DNA of 64,000 nucleotides, taken from positions 372,001 through 436,000 of the forward strand of contig RCTD01000003.1 in NCBI GenBank assembly GCA_014898415.1, in the 5' to 3' direction. Shown piece after piece: positions 39,093-49,164 of the stretch. The first letter of the stretch is position 1; each line of letters starts with the position of its first letter. The notes beneath the pieces are model-generated. The model was not told where the DNA came from, ran no database searches, and saw only the letters and a list, made by a program, of their open reading frames with translations. The translations under genes and the position numbers were made by a program. The stretch is from Stromatinia cepivora. Its lineage: Eukaryota > Ascomycota > Leotiomycetes > Helotiales > Sclerotiniaceae.

Positions 39093-39156
39093 AAAGGGCG
39101 TGCAAGATATGGAGTCGTGCATGATATAGGGAAATCGGTTATTGATCGCTGATCTA
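39093..39156 (-). repeat. Right terminal inverted repeat of pogo-D
   Basis: Inverted partner of 29885-29953 (GGGCGTGCAAGATATGG and GGGAAATCGGTT). It marks the change from AT-rich transposon to ordinary host DNA. Confidence 0.75.
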
Positions 39157-39649
39157 TAAAATTTATGGATCGACGATCAGAAGAATACGGATATCTTGCT
39201 TCCCTAGGGACATACGTAGAGGATGACCTTACAAGTAGACAGCCAGTGGAATCCATTGGTTATCATTGTTCATTGAAGATTATAATCGATGTATGATTTT
39301 TAATCTGTACACATACCCATCTCCCGCGTAACGTGGTTTGGGTGTGCGGGGAAGTCTAGCACTAGTGCCCAAGCCTATGATTACAAACGGATCAGACCAC
39401 TTAACCAAAGAAAGGACCTATTCGGCGCTTGCTTTAGTTCTAATTGGGCTAACACACGGGACAAATCGGCTGGCCCTCGAGATATACACGGCAAATGTTC
39501 GACTCTGTTTTGAAATGCCAGCCGTTTCCTCGAACTCCGAAACGCTTATTCACACGATTTGATATAACAAAACGATCCCGGATTGAGATTGAGAAAACAG
39601 AACAAGAGATCAAAGTATATTGATATCCTTTTACATTAATCAATAATTA
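39157..39649. other. Host upstream region of the DUF7924-type gene
   Basis: GC-balanced DNA starting immediately after pogo-D. No supported gene. Short frames here are chance frames. It should contain the promoter of the gene at 39650, but no specific site can be assigned. The 20 bp before the ATG are AT-rich (ATCAATAATTA), a common fungal leader composition. Confidence 0.6.
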
Positions 39650-41263
39650 ATGGAGAAGTTCGTACAGATTATACAGCAACAACCAAAACCTCTCCCTCTC
39701 AAACGTCCATACACATTATTACTCGAAGACCTTGTCGACCCACTCCCTTTGGGTCCTGCTACGAAAAAATACTGTCCTGAGTCTGTCGATAGTTTGGTTA
39801 TTCAATGGGTCGAGTCTGTCTTAGGATTAGAATCCTATCGAGGAAGATACTGTCGATCGGATACTCTTCTTAATCATTCACATAGCGACATTATCCCTAG
39901 GAGATTTACAAAATCGATGTCGAATATGGAGTACAGACGGAATGCTGATGGATTCGTTCTGCCTCCAACATCTGCTTCTACCAGGTCACATTCATATCGA
40001 ACAGATGCGGAGGACGACGCACAGATGTCTTGGTACAGCCCATCAATCGCGGTATCAAATATGAGTAGTCCCTCTACTGGTTCAGGTCGAAGGAGCCTTG
40101 TTGAGGACCCTCTTTATCGACAGAATAACTTAGCTGAAAACAATATCTACATATGCTCTTCCCGCGAACAATACCCTGAACATATCGCCAGTCTCATTAA
40201 TCATGTACGCCTGGACCGTAGCTCCCCAGGTCCATCTTCAGATCAGGTATGGCAAGATGTAGATTTAGAAAACCTTGAGATGGGTACTGGAGCAGCCGAT
40301 GTGGAAGATTATTTCAAGAACAAGATTTTCCCCAAACCGGCATCATTAGATATCCTAAAACGCATCGACAGAACTCCGATGGCCAAAAAAATCGTTCCAG
40401 ATATCGGATCAAAGCTCAAAGTCAGCATTCCTTGTCCTGATATGCTTTACGGATATAACAGCCTTGGAGCATTTCCCCAGCAGCAAATCCAATTTCGCTC
40501 TATGGGAAATGAGATGGTAGCTAATACTCAAAACTTGATATATCCCTTTTTTGTTATCGAATTCAAGGCTGATGGACCTGGAGGGTCTGGGAGTTTGTGG
40601 ACGGCAACGAATCAATGCCTCGGCGGTTCTGCATCCTGTATCAATATTGTTGAAAGCCTCAATCGCCGTTTGAAACAATGCAAAAACAAAAAGGTTCAGG
40701 CGATTAATAGCACTGTATTCAGCATCGCCATGAACGGCACAGAAGCACGACTATATATATCCTGGAAACATAATGAATTCGAATACTATACACAAAAGAT
40801 CGATAGTTTTTTACTTCAGAAACCCAAAGATTATATAGAATTCCGTAAATACATCCGGAACATTATCGATTGGGGCAAGGAAAAGCGCTTGAACGAGATT
40901 CGGGACTCATTGAATAGCCTCCTCGAGGAGAGTAGACATGCGGCCTCCCAGCTGGCCAAATCCTGCCCGCCGCCTTCATCAGATGATTCTGTAAGGAGAA
41001 GCAGTCAGAAGCGCAAATGTTCATCGTCTCGCAGAACAAACACCGTACATGACCGCAGCGTTCCGCCTCAAGACCATGGATATGACTCCGCCGCAAACAA
41101 TGTTTACGCTCTGCCTCCCGCCAACGACTCCTCTGTCCAATACGCTCCACCTCCAGATCATCGAGACTTCCCCACAAACAATGTTTACGCTCTGCCTCCC
41201 GCCAATGACTCCTCTTTCCTATACGCTCCGCCTCGAGACGATCCATACGAATACGCTCAGTAG
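39650..41263 (+). CDS. DUF7924-type fungal protein with PD...ExK signature
   Basis: A 537-residue intronless protein, the only convincing intact gene here. Residues 1-200 are low in structure, with Ser/Pro/Arg-rich stretches. Residues 200-430 form the conserved part: VDLENLEMG, then MAKKIVPDIGSKLKV, PDMLYGYN (P263, D264), YPFFVIEFKAD (E304, K306), WTATNQCLGGSASCINI, FSIAMNGTEARLYISWKH, YIEFRKYIRNIIDWG. From memory this is the uncharacterised DUF7924 family of Pezizomycotina. The D...E-x-K spacing and following NQ recall the restriction-endonuclease-like (PD-(D/E)XK) fold; this is inference and no substrate is known. A basic stretch (RRSSQKRKCSSSRR, 449-462) may be a nuclear signal. Two 27-residue repeats, NNVYALPPANDSS, start at 483 and 510. 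Codon use and base composition are normal and there are no RIP stops, unlike everything around it. The ATG at 39650 is the first in the frame. Could still be a recent pseudogene if unexpressed. Confidence 0.85.
   Translation: MEKFVQIIQQQPKPLPLKRPYTLLLEDLVDPLPLGPATKKYCPESVDSLVIQWVESVLGLESYRGRYCRSDTLLNHSHSDIIPRRFTKSMSNMEYRRNADGFVLPPTSASTRSHSYRTDAEDDAQMSWYSPSIAVSNMSSPSTGSGRRSLVEDPLYRQNNLAENNIYICSSREQYPEHIASLINHVRLDRSSPGPSSDQVWQDVDLENLEMGTGAADVEDYFKNKIFPKPASLDILKRIDRTPMAKKIVPDIGSKLKVSIPCPDMLYGYNSLGAFPQQQIQFRSMGNEMVANTQNLIYPFFVIEFKADGPGGSGSLWTATNQCLGGSASCINIVESLNRRLKQCKNKKVQAINSTVFSIAMNGTEARLYISWKHNEFEYYTQKIDSFLLQKPKDYIEFRKYIRNIIDWGKEKRLNEIRDSLNSLLEESRHAASQLAKSCPPPSSDDSVRRSSQKRKCSSSRRTNTVHDRSVPPQDHGYDSAANNVYALPPANDSSVQYAPPPDHRDFPTNNVYALPPANDSSFLYAPPRDDPYEYAQ
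41092..41253 (+). repeat. 81-bp in-frame tandem repeat at the end of the DUF7924-type gene
   Basis: Two near-identical units about 81 bp apart (AACAATGTTTACGCTCTGCC at about 41096 and 41177). They encode NNVYALPPANDSS followed by a YAPP box. The unit is 27 codons, so copy-number change keeps the frame. Confidence 0.93.
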
Positions 41264-41850
41264 GGTGGGGGTTTCTTATCATAGAGTCCTGGAAGCGGTC
41301 CAGGTTGTTCCCGTCATCGATGGTCTCGTTCCAGGAGCTTGGGATAGGGTCATTGGCGGGAGGGGGGGGGGGAATGTGGAACTGAATATCATCAACAATC
41401 ATTGTCATCAAACTATACCAGTACACGACCACATTACCATCAGCATTGACAATTATGAAATGCCCCAATCCCGGCATACAATATGATTCCTGCTCTGAAA
41501 GAGCCCCCGGTCCATTGTGTCCGCTTTCGTATCCCGACGTAGACGATCAAGGGCGTTGTCTCTATCAGCTATAATGACCCTGCAACTATATGTGTGTATC
41601 CGTTGTGGGGATAGGTTTGTTGGATGTTTGTTTGGGATTGACCGGGAGGGAGCATGGAGGGAATATGGAAGAAGTGGAGGATGTGCAGCTTGGAGCTGGA
41701 TTTCCTATTTGGGATTGATCGGAGAGGGAATAGGAAGGCGTGAAGTGATAATCCATGAAGTGGATTATCACTTCTAATTTCCTGCGTACCGTGGTCGGCG
41801 ACGGATTGAAATTTGTGGAGGATAGATACAATGTCTTGAGAATGTATTAC
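41264..41850. other. Host intergenic DNA with possible minus-strand relic
   Basis: Follows the DUF7924-type gene. It contains a G13 run at about 41362-41374. On the minus strand 41400-41550 reads SGYESGHNGPGALSEQESYC, then MPGLGHFIIVNADGNVVVYW. This looks protein-like but has a stop just upstream and no family I recognise, so it is noted only as a possible relic exon. A strong hairpin is listed separately. Confidence 0.5.
41742..41774. other. Perfect 14-bp stem hairpin
   Basis: GAAGTGATAATCCA at 41742-41755 and its exact reverse complement at 41761-41774, separated by 5 bases (TGAAG). It lies between the convergent ends of the gene at 39650-41263 (+) and the relic at 41857 (-), where a transcript-end structure could sit. 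Function unknown. Confidence 0.9.
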
Positions 41851-41856
41851 TTAATA

Positions 41857-42680
41857 CTACCGGACAACCTCATTCAATGTCAATCTACATTTGCGATTCT
41901 GATTCAGATAACAGTTAGAGATAGAAGCCTCTAGCTCTTCATTGATGTCGATTTTCTTATCCGGGATCAAAAGCAGTATATTGCTTCCGTTGGCGATCGC
42001 AGCTTGGAAATACATTTGTGGGGTCAGAATATTCAAGTCAGTATTGTATACCCTTATCTGCTCCCTTTTTCTCATGTGCTTTACTGTTATTCGCTTGACC
42101 TCGGATGGATCAGAGGAATAAACACGGAGACTTTGAGTGGTCTTCCAAACGCCTCGGTCCCGAGCTTTGAATGTGATCCAGACTTCGAAGATCTTGGTAT
42201 TTTCTAGCCTGATCGTAAGCCTTTCCGCGCTTCATTTCCTCTCGGCTCGTTGTGTACAACTAATGATTAGAAGGGATAGCTCTGCTGAAGTTATCGCTTT
42301 TCGCTGTTCCATTTCTATCAATCGCTTTCGTGACAAGACCCTACCCAAGATCTTGATCTCCCAGCCCACAGATTACCTACCCAAGATCCCTGGTAGATCA
42401 CCCAGGTCCAATAGCCACCGGCTCAAATAGTTGTCCAACTGACCGAAGATCTCGTACATTAGTATTAGCCTTTATGGCTTCACATAGGTGGATATTTGCT
42501 GGATTATTCTCAGTATGATCTCAAGTGGTAATATTCCAGGACTCACAAAGTTTGAATCCTTCTCCAGTAACTGGTACATGTTCAGTTTCTCCTAGATTCC
42601 GCCTAGCATTGCAGAACCTGCGAACGGAGCAGCATCAAGCCAAACCATTATCAACCTTGCAATATTCAAAAGGAAATGCC
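41857..42680 (-). pseudogene. RIP-damaged host gene relic, family unknown
   Basis: Minus-strand coding-like sequence. The last 72 residues are open (41857-42075: MRKREQIRVYNTDLN... ending LTLNEVVR) and the same frame extends to about 42385 (SVGWEIKILGRVLSRKRLIE, KAITSAELSLLIISC, VWITFKARDRGVWKTTQ) with one TGA at 42232-42234. The 5' part is in another frame at 42401-42680 (NARRNLGETEHVPVTGEGF, CEAIKANTNVRDLRSVGQL), with TGAs at 42521-42523 and 42635-42637 and a TGA ending the frame at 42398-42400. The phase change near 42390 is a frameshift or a lost short intron. Several stops fit TGG to TGA, the change RIP makes. The protein reads as a genuine fungal gene but I cannot name it. Confidence 0.65.
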
Positions 42681-42689
42681 GCTACAATT

Positions 42690-43025
42690 TCAAGTGGTAA
42701 AGATACGGCCTTCTTTAGTCTCGTTAGTTCTTTCGTTATTCTTACAATTACCTCCTATGCGTTAGCGATTGGTGGACATCTTTTCATAGGCCGTAAGAAC
42801 CTTCCGTAAGGTCCCTTTTAGATAGGCAAGTACGGATTCATGATTAACAGTATCGCAGTTATAGCGATTGTATTCTTTAATATTATTTTCTGCTTTCCGT
42901 ATGTTCTGTTTGTTGCGATGTTAGCGATAAACTACAATAGTGTTATTTTGGTAGGAGTTACGTTCTTGATTATTATTTAGTGGTTTATCTACGGGCGAAC
43001 AAAATATTCTGTAAGTTCTTATCTT
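42690..43025 (+). pseudogene. Amino-acid/GABA permease, C-terminal relic
   Basis: The plus-strand frame reads FFSLVSSFVILTITSYALAI, then GRKNLP-stop-GPF-stop-IGKYGFMINSIA, then VFFNIIFCFPYV, INYNSVILVGVTFL, stop-WFIYGRTKY. This is the last two transmembrane segments and loop of the fungal amino-acid/choline/GABA permease (APC) family: a G-R-x-G/K-Y-G loop, then the N-I-I-F-C-F-P-Y helix, then M-N-Y-N-S-V-I-L-V-G and W-W-F-x-x-G-R-x-x-Y. Stops are at 42807-42809, 42819-42821 and 42978-42980. The last two replace tryptophans (TGG to TAG). The first ten or so transmembrane segments are absent; upstream DNA belongs to the opposite-strand relic. Normally a plasma-membrane transporter; not functional here. 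Confidence 0.82.
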
Positions 43026-43500
43026 CACAGTTTCAATTTCTTCTTTGAAATAGGAAAGTATCGAACTAATACGTTGAACTTAGGGTCCTAGGCTTGTGGA
43101 ATCTGGAGTTATTATTGAGGAAAATAGGAGGAGGATCAGTGTTGCTGATAAGTAGGATAATTCACCTGATGAGGTGGTGTATCCGGCAAGGCTTGTCGAG
43201 CCGGTGGTCTATTTTAACTGCTGAATTGTAGAGTATATTAGATAAAATCGATCTTTCCTAAAACTGTGTCTTGCTTGTAATTTGGGAAGGCTTCTTTTTT
43301 AAGTACGGCGAAGTCTTCTTTTATCGATAAGGCAAGGATATATTATATGAGTGTTCTTGTCATGTTGCTCGACGTCTACATTTGCACAGTGTATTTCATC
43401 GGACGAGGGGATAGAAGTGTAAAGGATACTAATGTTTCAATTGAGAAATTCATCAACCGGCCGTTTTCACTTTTCTAGTATTCTCTTTTCTTCACAAAAA
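43026..43500. other. Host DNA at the edge of the GC island
   Basis: Base composition falls gradually toward the AT-rich block. A short open stretch at 43096-43222 (+) reads VESGVIIEENRRRISVADK, then DEVVYPARLVEPVVYFNC. It could be the shifted cytoplasmic tail of the permease relic. Nothing else seen. Confidence 0.45.
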
Positions 43501-46500
43501 ATAAATAATCAAACGAATAAAATAATTATATAAAATAACAGAAGAAAATATTGAAAATAGAGATTAAATTATTTATATTTAGTTATTTATATAATAAAAC
43601 GAGTTCGAAGTAGCTTGGCTGCTACATTCGGCGGACTTCGTTACTGTTTTATATAGTTTTAATATATACTAATAGTATCATTTATATATACCAATACGAA
43701 CTTTATTCCATCAAAATTCATAATCTTTATTCATTATCATTTCCTGTTTTCTATCTTCAATATTATTATTTTAATTAAGAAAAAATTAAAAATAATTATA
43801 TTCAAATTATTTAAATTATAATCTTTCTATTTCTTTTTTTCTTAATATCTTTTTACCTCAATTAATAATATATCTTCATTTATATGTAAACTATTTTCAA
43901 TTTACCTTTTCTCTTTATTTTTCAAATCTTCTTTTAGTATTAATTATAATTAATATTTCGAAAAGTACTACTTTTATAATAATACTTTAAAAAATATTAA
44001 TTTTTAGAAATTCCTTATATAATATAACAATCTTTAATAACAATCAAAAGAAATCTAAATTTATATTAAAAGATTATAAAATTAATATTCAAAAACTAAA
44101 AAATAATTCTTTTATATCAAAAAATATAAATACTATAAAGAAAAACATCATTAATATATATGACAGATAAAGGAGATATAGAAACAATCGTTTACCTCGA
44201 TTTTTATTTTATAAAATTAATATATAATATCAAATTTTATAAATTCAAAAACGAATAATCTTAATAAACAATTATTTAAAAATATAATAAAAAGTTTATT
44301 ATAATATTCCTTTATAAAATATATATATTTAGTTTTATATATTAATATATATTTCAATTTAAAAAGTTTTATAATCGAATCAATAAACAATATATAAATA
44401 TAAATAATACAAAAGAAGCTTTCAAAATATAATAATATATTTTGTTATTATTTTTCTAAAATAAATTATTAATTATATAATCATAATATTTCAATATTAT
44501 CTTAACTAAAAAGTTTATTTCAAAATAAGAAAAGATAATAAAATTAATATTAAAAATAAATAATCTTATCTTTCTTTTTATTTATTATTGATTATAGAAT
44601 ATATTTATTTTTCTAATTAAAGATCAATATTTGATATTTATAATAATTATATTTCTTTTTATTTATATTGATTATCGATCTATCGAATTGATTGATATAA
44701 TTAAAAGGAAAATTGTTATTAATTATAATCAAATATGTAAAGATAATAATTAAGATAATGAATATAAGAATTTGAATGAAATGAAAGATAATGATTTTAT
44801 ATATAAGAATTCAAAATCTTGAATCGATTCAAAGATTTTCGATTATAATAATAAAGATTATAAAGATATTTTTATATAAAAATATAAAAATTTTTATTAT
44901 AAAGATATCTATTTTTAGATTATTCGAAATCTTATTTTTGAAGAAGATAATTTCTTTGAAATAGAAATCATTTTTGTTTATTATAAAAAAAACTAATAGG
45001 AAATCCAAATTGTATATTTTTGATTTGATATGTTTTGATTTTGTTAAGGTAATATTTATAGAATTATCTTTTTTTTTATAAAAAAGTTTTATCAATTATA
45101 TATTAATTATTATTATTAAGGATAATATAATTAAAGTAAACGGATTTATTTATATTGAATTCTTTTTTGTAAATAATTTATAAGATCTTATAAAAACAAT
45201 TCTAGTATATTGAAAACCGGAGAAATTTAAAATATCAATTTTTCAGTAAATAATATAATTATTTAATGATTTATCAATATTAAAATATAAAACTCTTTGT
45301 TATTTAATCTTTGTATATTATTTTGATCGTTTTAATTGGATTGCTGAATTTGTATAAAAACTAATTAATTATTGTTTCTGTCGAGATATTAGAAATATTA
45401 TAAACAATAAGAATTTTCTATAAATACTTTGTATTTTTGTTAATATCTTTTTAGAGTAATTATAATTATTATATATAATCAAATAATAAAATATAACCTT
45501 TAAATAGAAATCTTTCATGGATTTTATATCAACAAAAAAGGTTCGGTTTATTATTCAAAATATAATATTAAATTAATTAATAAATATTAGATTCCTTTAT
45601 ACTTTTATATATATAAATCTCATTTATAATTCATATACTTTAATCAATATATTCGAAAAGGTTTTGAAAGTTTTCTTTTCGGATTCAAAAATAATAAAAT
45701 TTACCAAAAAATATAAAGAATATAAAAGATAATATAGATCTTATAATTTCATTTCATTTGAAATTTATAAAAAAATATAAATAATTTTATCGATAGTTTG
45801 ATTCTTTATAGAAATAATATAATTGAGCAATTAAAATAAAGTTTCGGCGAAATTATTTCGATTATATTTATAATAAAGAATGAAAAAGACAATTTAAAAA
45901 TGTTTCTATAAACGAATATATTGAATCTATTATTCATTATTAATTTCTAGAAAGAATTCGATTCCAAAAGATAATTTATAATTTCTTAAAGGATATAAAT
46001 TCAAATAATATCATTAGTTATTAGATTTGTACTATTGATTTAATAATAGTATTTTTTTGTCGATAAGAATAAGAAGTTCAATATAACAATTATTCAAATA
46101 AAAAATTTTCAAAGTTTTCTAAAAAGTAATTTTTATACAAAAACTCTTCTCCTTTCCTTATAAAAAGATTTAATATATTATATATATTAAAGATAATCGA
46201 AGTATTTATAAATATTGAATATAGATTTATATTATTTTATACAAAATGATAAATTATATAAATAACTATTTGAAAAAAGTTTCGAAATACTAGAGAATAT
46301 TCTGTATTTATTTTGTTTATCAATTGAAAGGGTTTATTCTTAAACATTTATAATATTTCAAAAATCATATATAAATTATATATAATATTAATTTTCGATT
46401 TTGATATTATTGAATAAAGTATTAAGAATCGATATAACAATTTGAAAAGGATCAACAATTTATTAAAAAAGTCGAAGAGCAATTTGATTAGAGTTTTGAT

Positions 46501-47584
46501 TACAAATATATAAATAATCCTTTTAATATAATTATATTATTTTATATGATTCAAGTATTTATAATTTATAATCTATTTATTACAAATTTCTTTTTATAAT
46601 ATTATAATTCTATTTGCTTTTTCGTTATATTTGTTTAATAATTATATATATATATATATATAATTTTTATTTTTTAATTAATATAAAAAGAATCATTCTA
46701 TTTTCTTTTAAATATTCTTATCAAATCAAAAAATTTGTATTTATATCAAATATATAGAATATATATAACAAATTTAAATAAATATTTGATTGTTTATTTT
46801 TTTAATATTCATCATATCTTTTTTTTCTTAATAATATCTAATATAATATCTTTAATATTTAATAAATTCAATATATATAAACTTTTTATTTATTCTTTCA
46901 ATCTTTTCCAATCCGGATTTGAATAATAGAAATTCCAAAAAGTATAAATTATATTAATATTCATTATATTCATCTTTAAATATATTAAAAAAGAACTTTT
47001 CAATAATTCTAAATCTTATTTCTTATAATATAGATTATTTGATAATCTATTTGAAAATTTGAATAAGGAAACAATTATTTCTAATAATAATCAAAATCCT
47101 TATATATTCTTCAATATTATATCTCTATCAAGTATTTTTGTTTATAATTCTCAAAACTTAAACAAAAATTATATATTATTCTATTTACTCAAGAATTGTT
47201 TATTTTCTTTTAAAATTAAATAAATTCGTCAATATCTTTATTAACTTTATTTTTCATTATAATATATTCATATCTAATATAAGAGGATTGTTTTATAAAA
47301 CAATCTTTCTTTTATCGAATCTCAATATTATAATATAAATATTATACTTATCTACAAATATATATATTATTTAAATAAATTTTTAAAACTCCAATAAAAA
47401 CTAAAGCTAATTAATGTTTCTCAAAACGAATATATTATAATCTGAATATAAATTCACCTCGAACCTTCGAAATATATCACATAACCCGAACCTTCGAAAA
47501 TATATCACTATACGAAAAAGCAAGAATGCGAATACATATATAAAATATACTAATAACATCGAATAGCCGAAAATATATATATAT
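43501..47584. other. Unassigned AT-rich block, probably RIP-degraded repeats
   Basis: About 4 kb with no LTR, TIR or translated motif that I can name. A GC-rich spot at 43600-43645 (GTTCGAAGTAGC ... GCTAC, ACTTCG) forms an imperfect hairpin. Near 47455-47510 the word CGAACCTTCGAAA followed by ATATATCAC occurs twice. Open frames at 44829-45095 (-), 46735-46926 (+) and 47407-47643 (-) look like AT-rich chance frames. The composition matches the identified transposons, so an old, unrecognised element is likely. Confidence 0.5.
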
Positions 47585-47793
47585 TGTAAGAAAGTTGGAA
47601 TATCAAGGCCTAACACATAGCTAGTTCGTAGCCATATAGTCACATAACTCTTTGTAGTTAAATATAAGAAAGAATTCTGCTCCCCTTTCTTTAAAAGAAA
47701 TCAATCGTTTTTCCATTAGTCTTTTTGTATCCTATTTGTACATAACCCAAATCATTGTTTAAACCTATTAATTTTACTATTTGAAATTTCTAC
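47585..47793 (+). repeat. 5' LTR of gypsy-B, copy 2
   Basis: 209 bp, from TGTAAGAAAGTTGG to TTTCTACA, the same length as the inverted copy at 23311-23519. It keeps AAGGCCTAACACATAGC. Confidence 0.9.
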
Positions 47794-49164
47794 AATATAA
47801 TTTGATCAATTCCAATTCCCATTTCCCTTTGCAATATACTATTAAAACATATATATCTCGATTTACCTCTTTCATAATAATAATCTACACCGGATTCGAA
47901 CTATACAATTTACATTGTACAAATATATTTACAAGAAAATCATAATTGAAAAGAAAATAGAATTAACAACTTGTAAATAAAAGAATAGGATTAATCCTGA
48001 AAAAATAATCCTTTCAAAAATATAGAATTATCAAACTCTGAATAAAAAAGTTTTGATTATTGAAACTCCTTTACTCATATTCATCTATTATATCAAAGAC
48101 GAATCATTTTTCAATAGAACTATTATTCTACTTTTCATTTTGAAAGAAACATATCGATAAAAATCCTTTTTAAGGATACAATTAATAACACTAAAAATAT
48201 ATTAAAACTTCAAATACAATAAAATCCTTATTTATAAATGAATCATTTATCTCTGCAAACAAGAAAACTTTAATCTTGAAGGCGATCTTAATTAAATACA
48301 ACTAATTATATTGAAGAACTTTAAACATTTTATATACTTTTAAAACTATTTGAATATTTAAATATATATTAAAACAATAGAAAAGATTAAATATAATACA
48401 CTAAATTATTATTTTTAATATCAATAACCAAAAATTTAAAATATATCTTAAAAAACTCTTAATTAAAGGATTTGAGATTCATACATTCTTTTGAAAAAAG
48501 GAAAACCCTGAAAAGGATTATATATACCTTTCCCTTTTTTTTAAAGATTTATCAAAAGAAAATTATAAATACTGAAAACTATTGAAAACTAAATATTGAA
48601 TCAGATTTTAATGAATCGAATACTTTTCAACCAAATCATAATAATATAATAAATAACTTTACTTTATCTACAAAATTGAATTTCCTATAAAATACTCTTC
48701 AAAGATCAAAGGATAATATTGTTATCTTGATTATCAATCCTTTTGAATCCATCGAAGAATTTTTTACTAATGATAACGGAAATCCCATTAAAAAAGAAGA
48801 AAAAACAAAGAAAACCAAAAAAGAAAAAGAAATAAATCAACAATAGCAAAACCCATCAAAAATTCTATTTGTTATTTATATTAAAGATTATATATATATA
48901 TTCTTTATTATATTGTATATTAGAAATGCTATTATCCTTATTTTCAACAGAATCGATATATCTGATTTTCTTACAATTTGGGATGCTTTATAAATTGATT
49001 ACAGTATATCCGATAAGGAAATGCGAATTCGACTTCCTTAGTATTGCAACCATACTATTACTATCCAAATCAAATTTATGCCGGAATACAACCCTATTAG
49101 ATATAATTGGAAAGGAGGGTTGAGACCAGCATTACTCCGACGCTTTCGCGACTACGATACCCAG
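47585..49164 (+). mobile_element. Gypsy-B 5' fragment, copy 2
   Basis: Begins with a full 209-bp LTR and continues through the leader into gag, colinear with the reverse complement of about 21930-23519. gag-like translation near 48940-49160: RIDISDFLTIWDAL, then MPEYNPIRYNWKGGLRPALL, then RFRDYDTQQ. 49080-49160 is less RIP-mutated than copy 1 (GC-containing codons CTCCGACGC and TTTCGCGAC kept). Homology to copy 1 stops at about 49164, after CCCAGCAA. No 3' half is present. Confidence 0.82.

Larger units (their letters stand above)
29885..39156 (+). mobile_element. Pogo-type DNA transposon (pogo-D), split by gypsy-A
   Basis: Inverted ends about 65-70 bp long lie at 29885-29953 and 39093-39156. 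Both contain AACCGATTTCCCTA(C/T)ATC and CGAC(C/T)CCA(C/T)ATCTTG. I place the boundaries at CGGATC (left) and GATCTA (right), with a TA on each side at 29883-29884 and 39157-39158. Boundaries are uncertain by a few bases because the arms differ by RIP and small indels. Without gypsy-A and its TSD the element is about 2.2 kb. The transposase relic starts near the left end. Confidence 0.8.

Noticed and set aside
39329..39342. TAACGTGGTTT, identical to the outer end of the Fot1 TIRs
   Set aside because: Eleven bases only, followed by different sequence, with no inverted partner nearby. It could be a very old remnant but cannot be supported.
40863..41477. 204-residue minus-strand frame across the end of the DUF7924-type gene
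   Set aside because: Its bulk is the antisense of the tandem-repeat tail of the real gene. Only the part beyond 41400 is kept as a possible relic.
42137..42430. 97-residue plus-strand frame
   Set aside because: Opposite to the minus-strand gene relic, which has the more protein-like reading.
42525..42809. 94-residue plus-strand frame taken as a gene
   Set aside because: Only its last third (from about 42690) is permease. The first part is antisense of the minus-strand relic, so the frame is a chance fusion.
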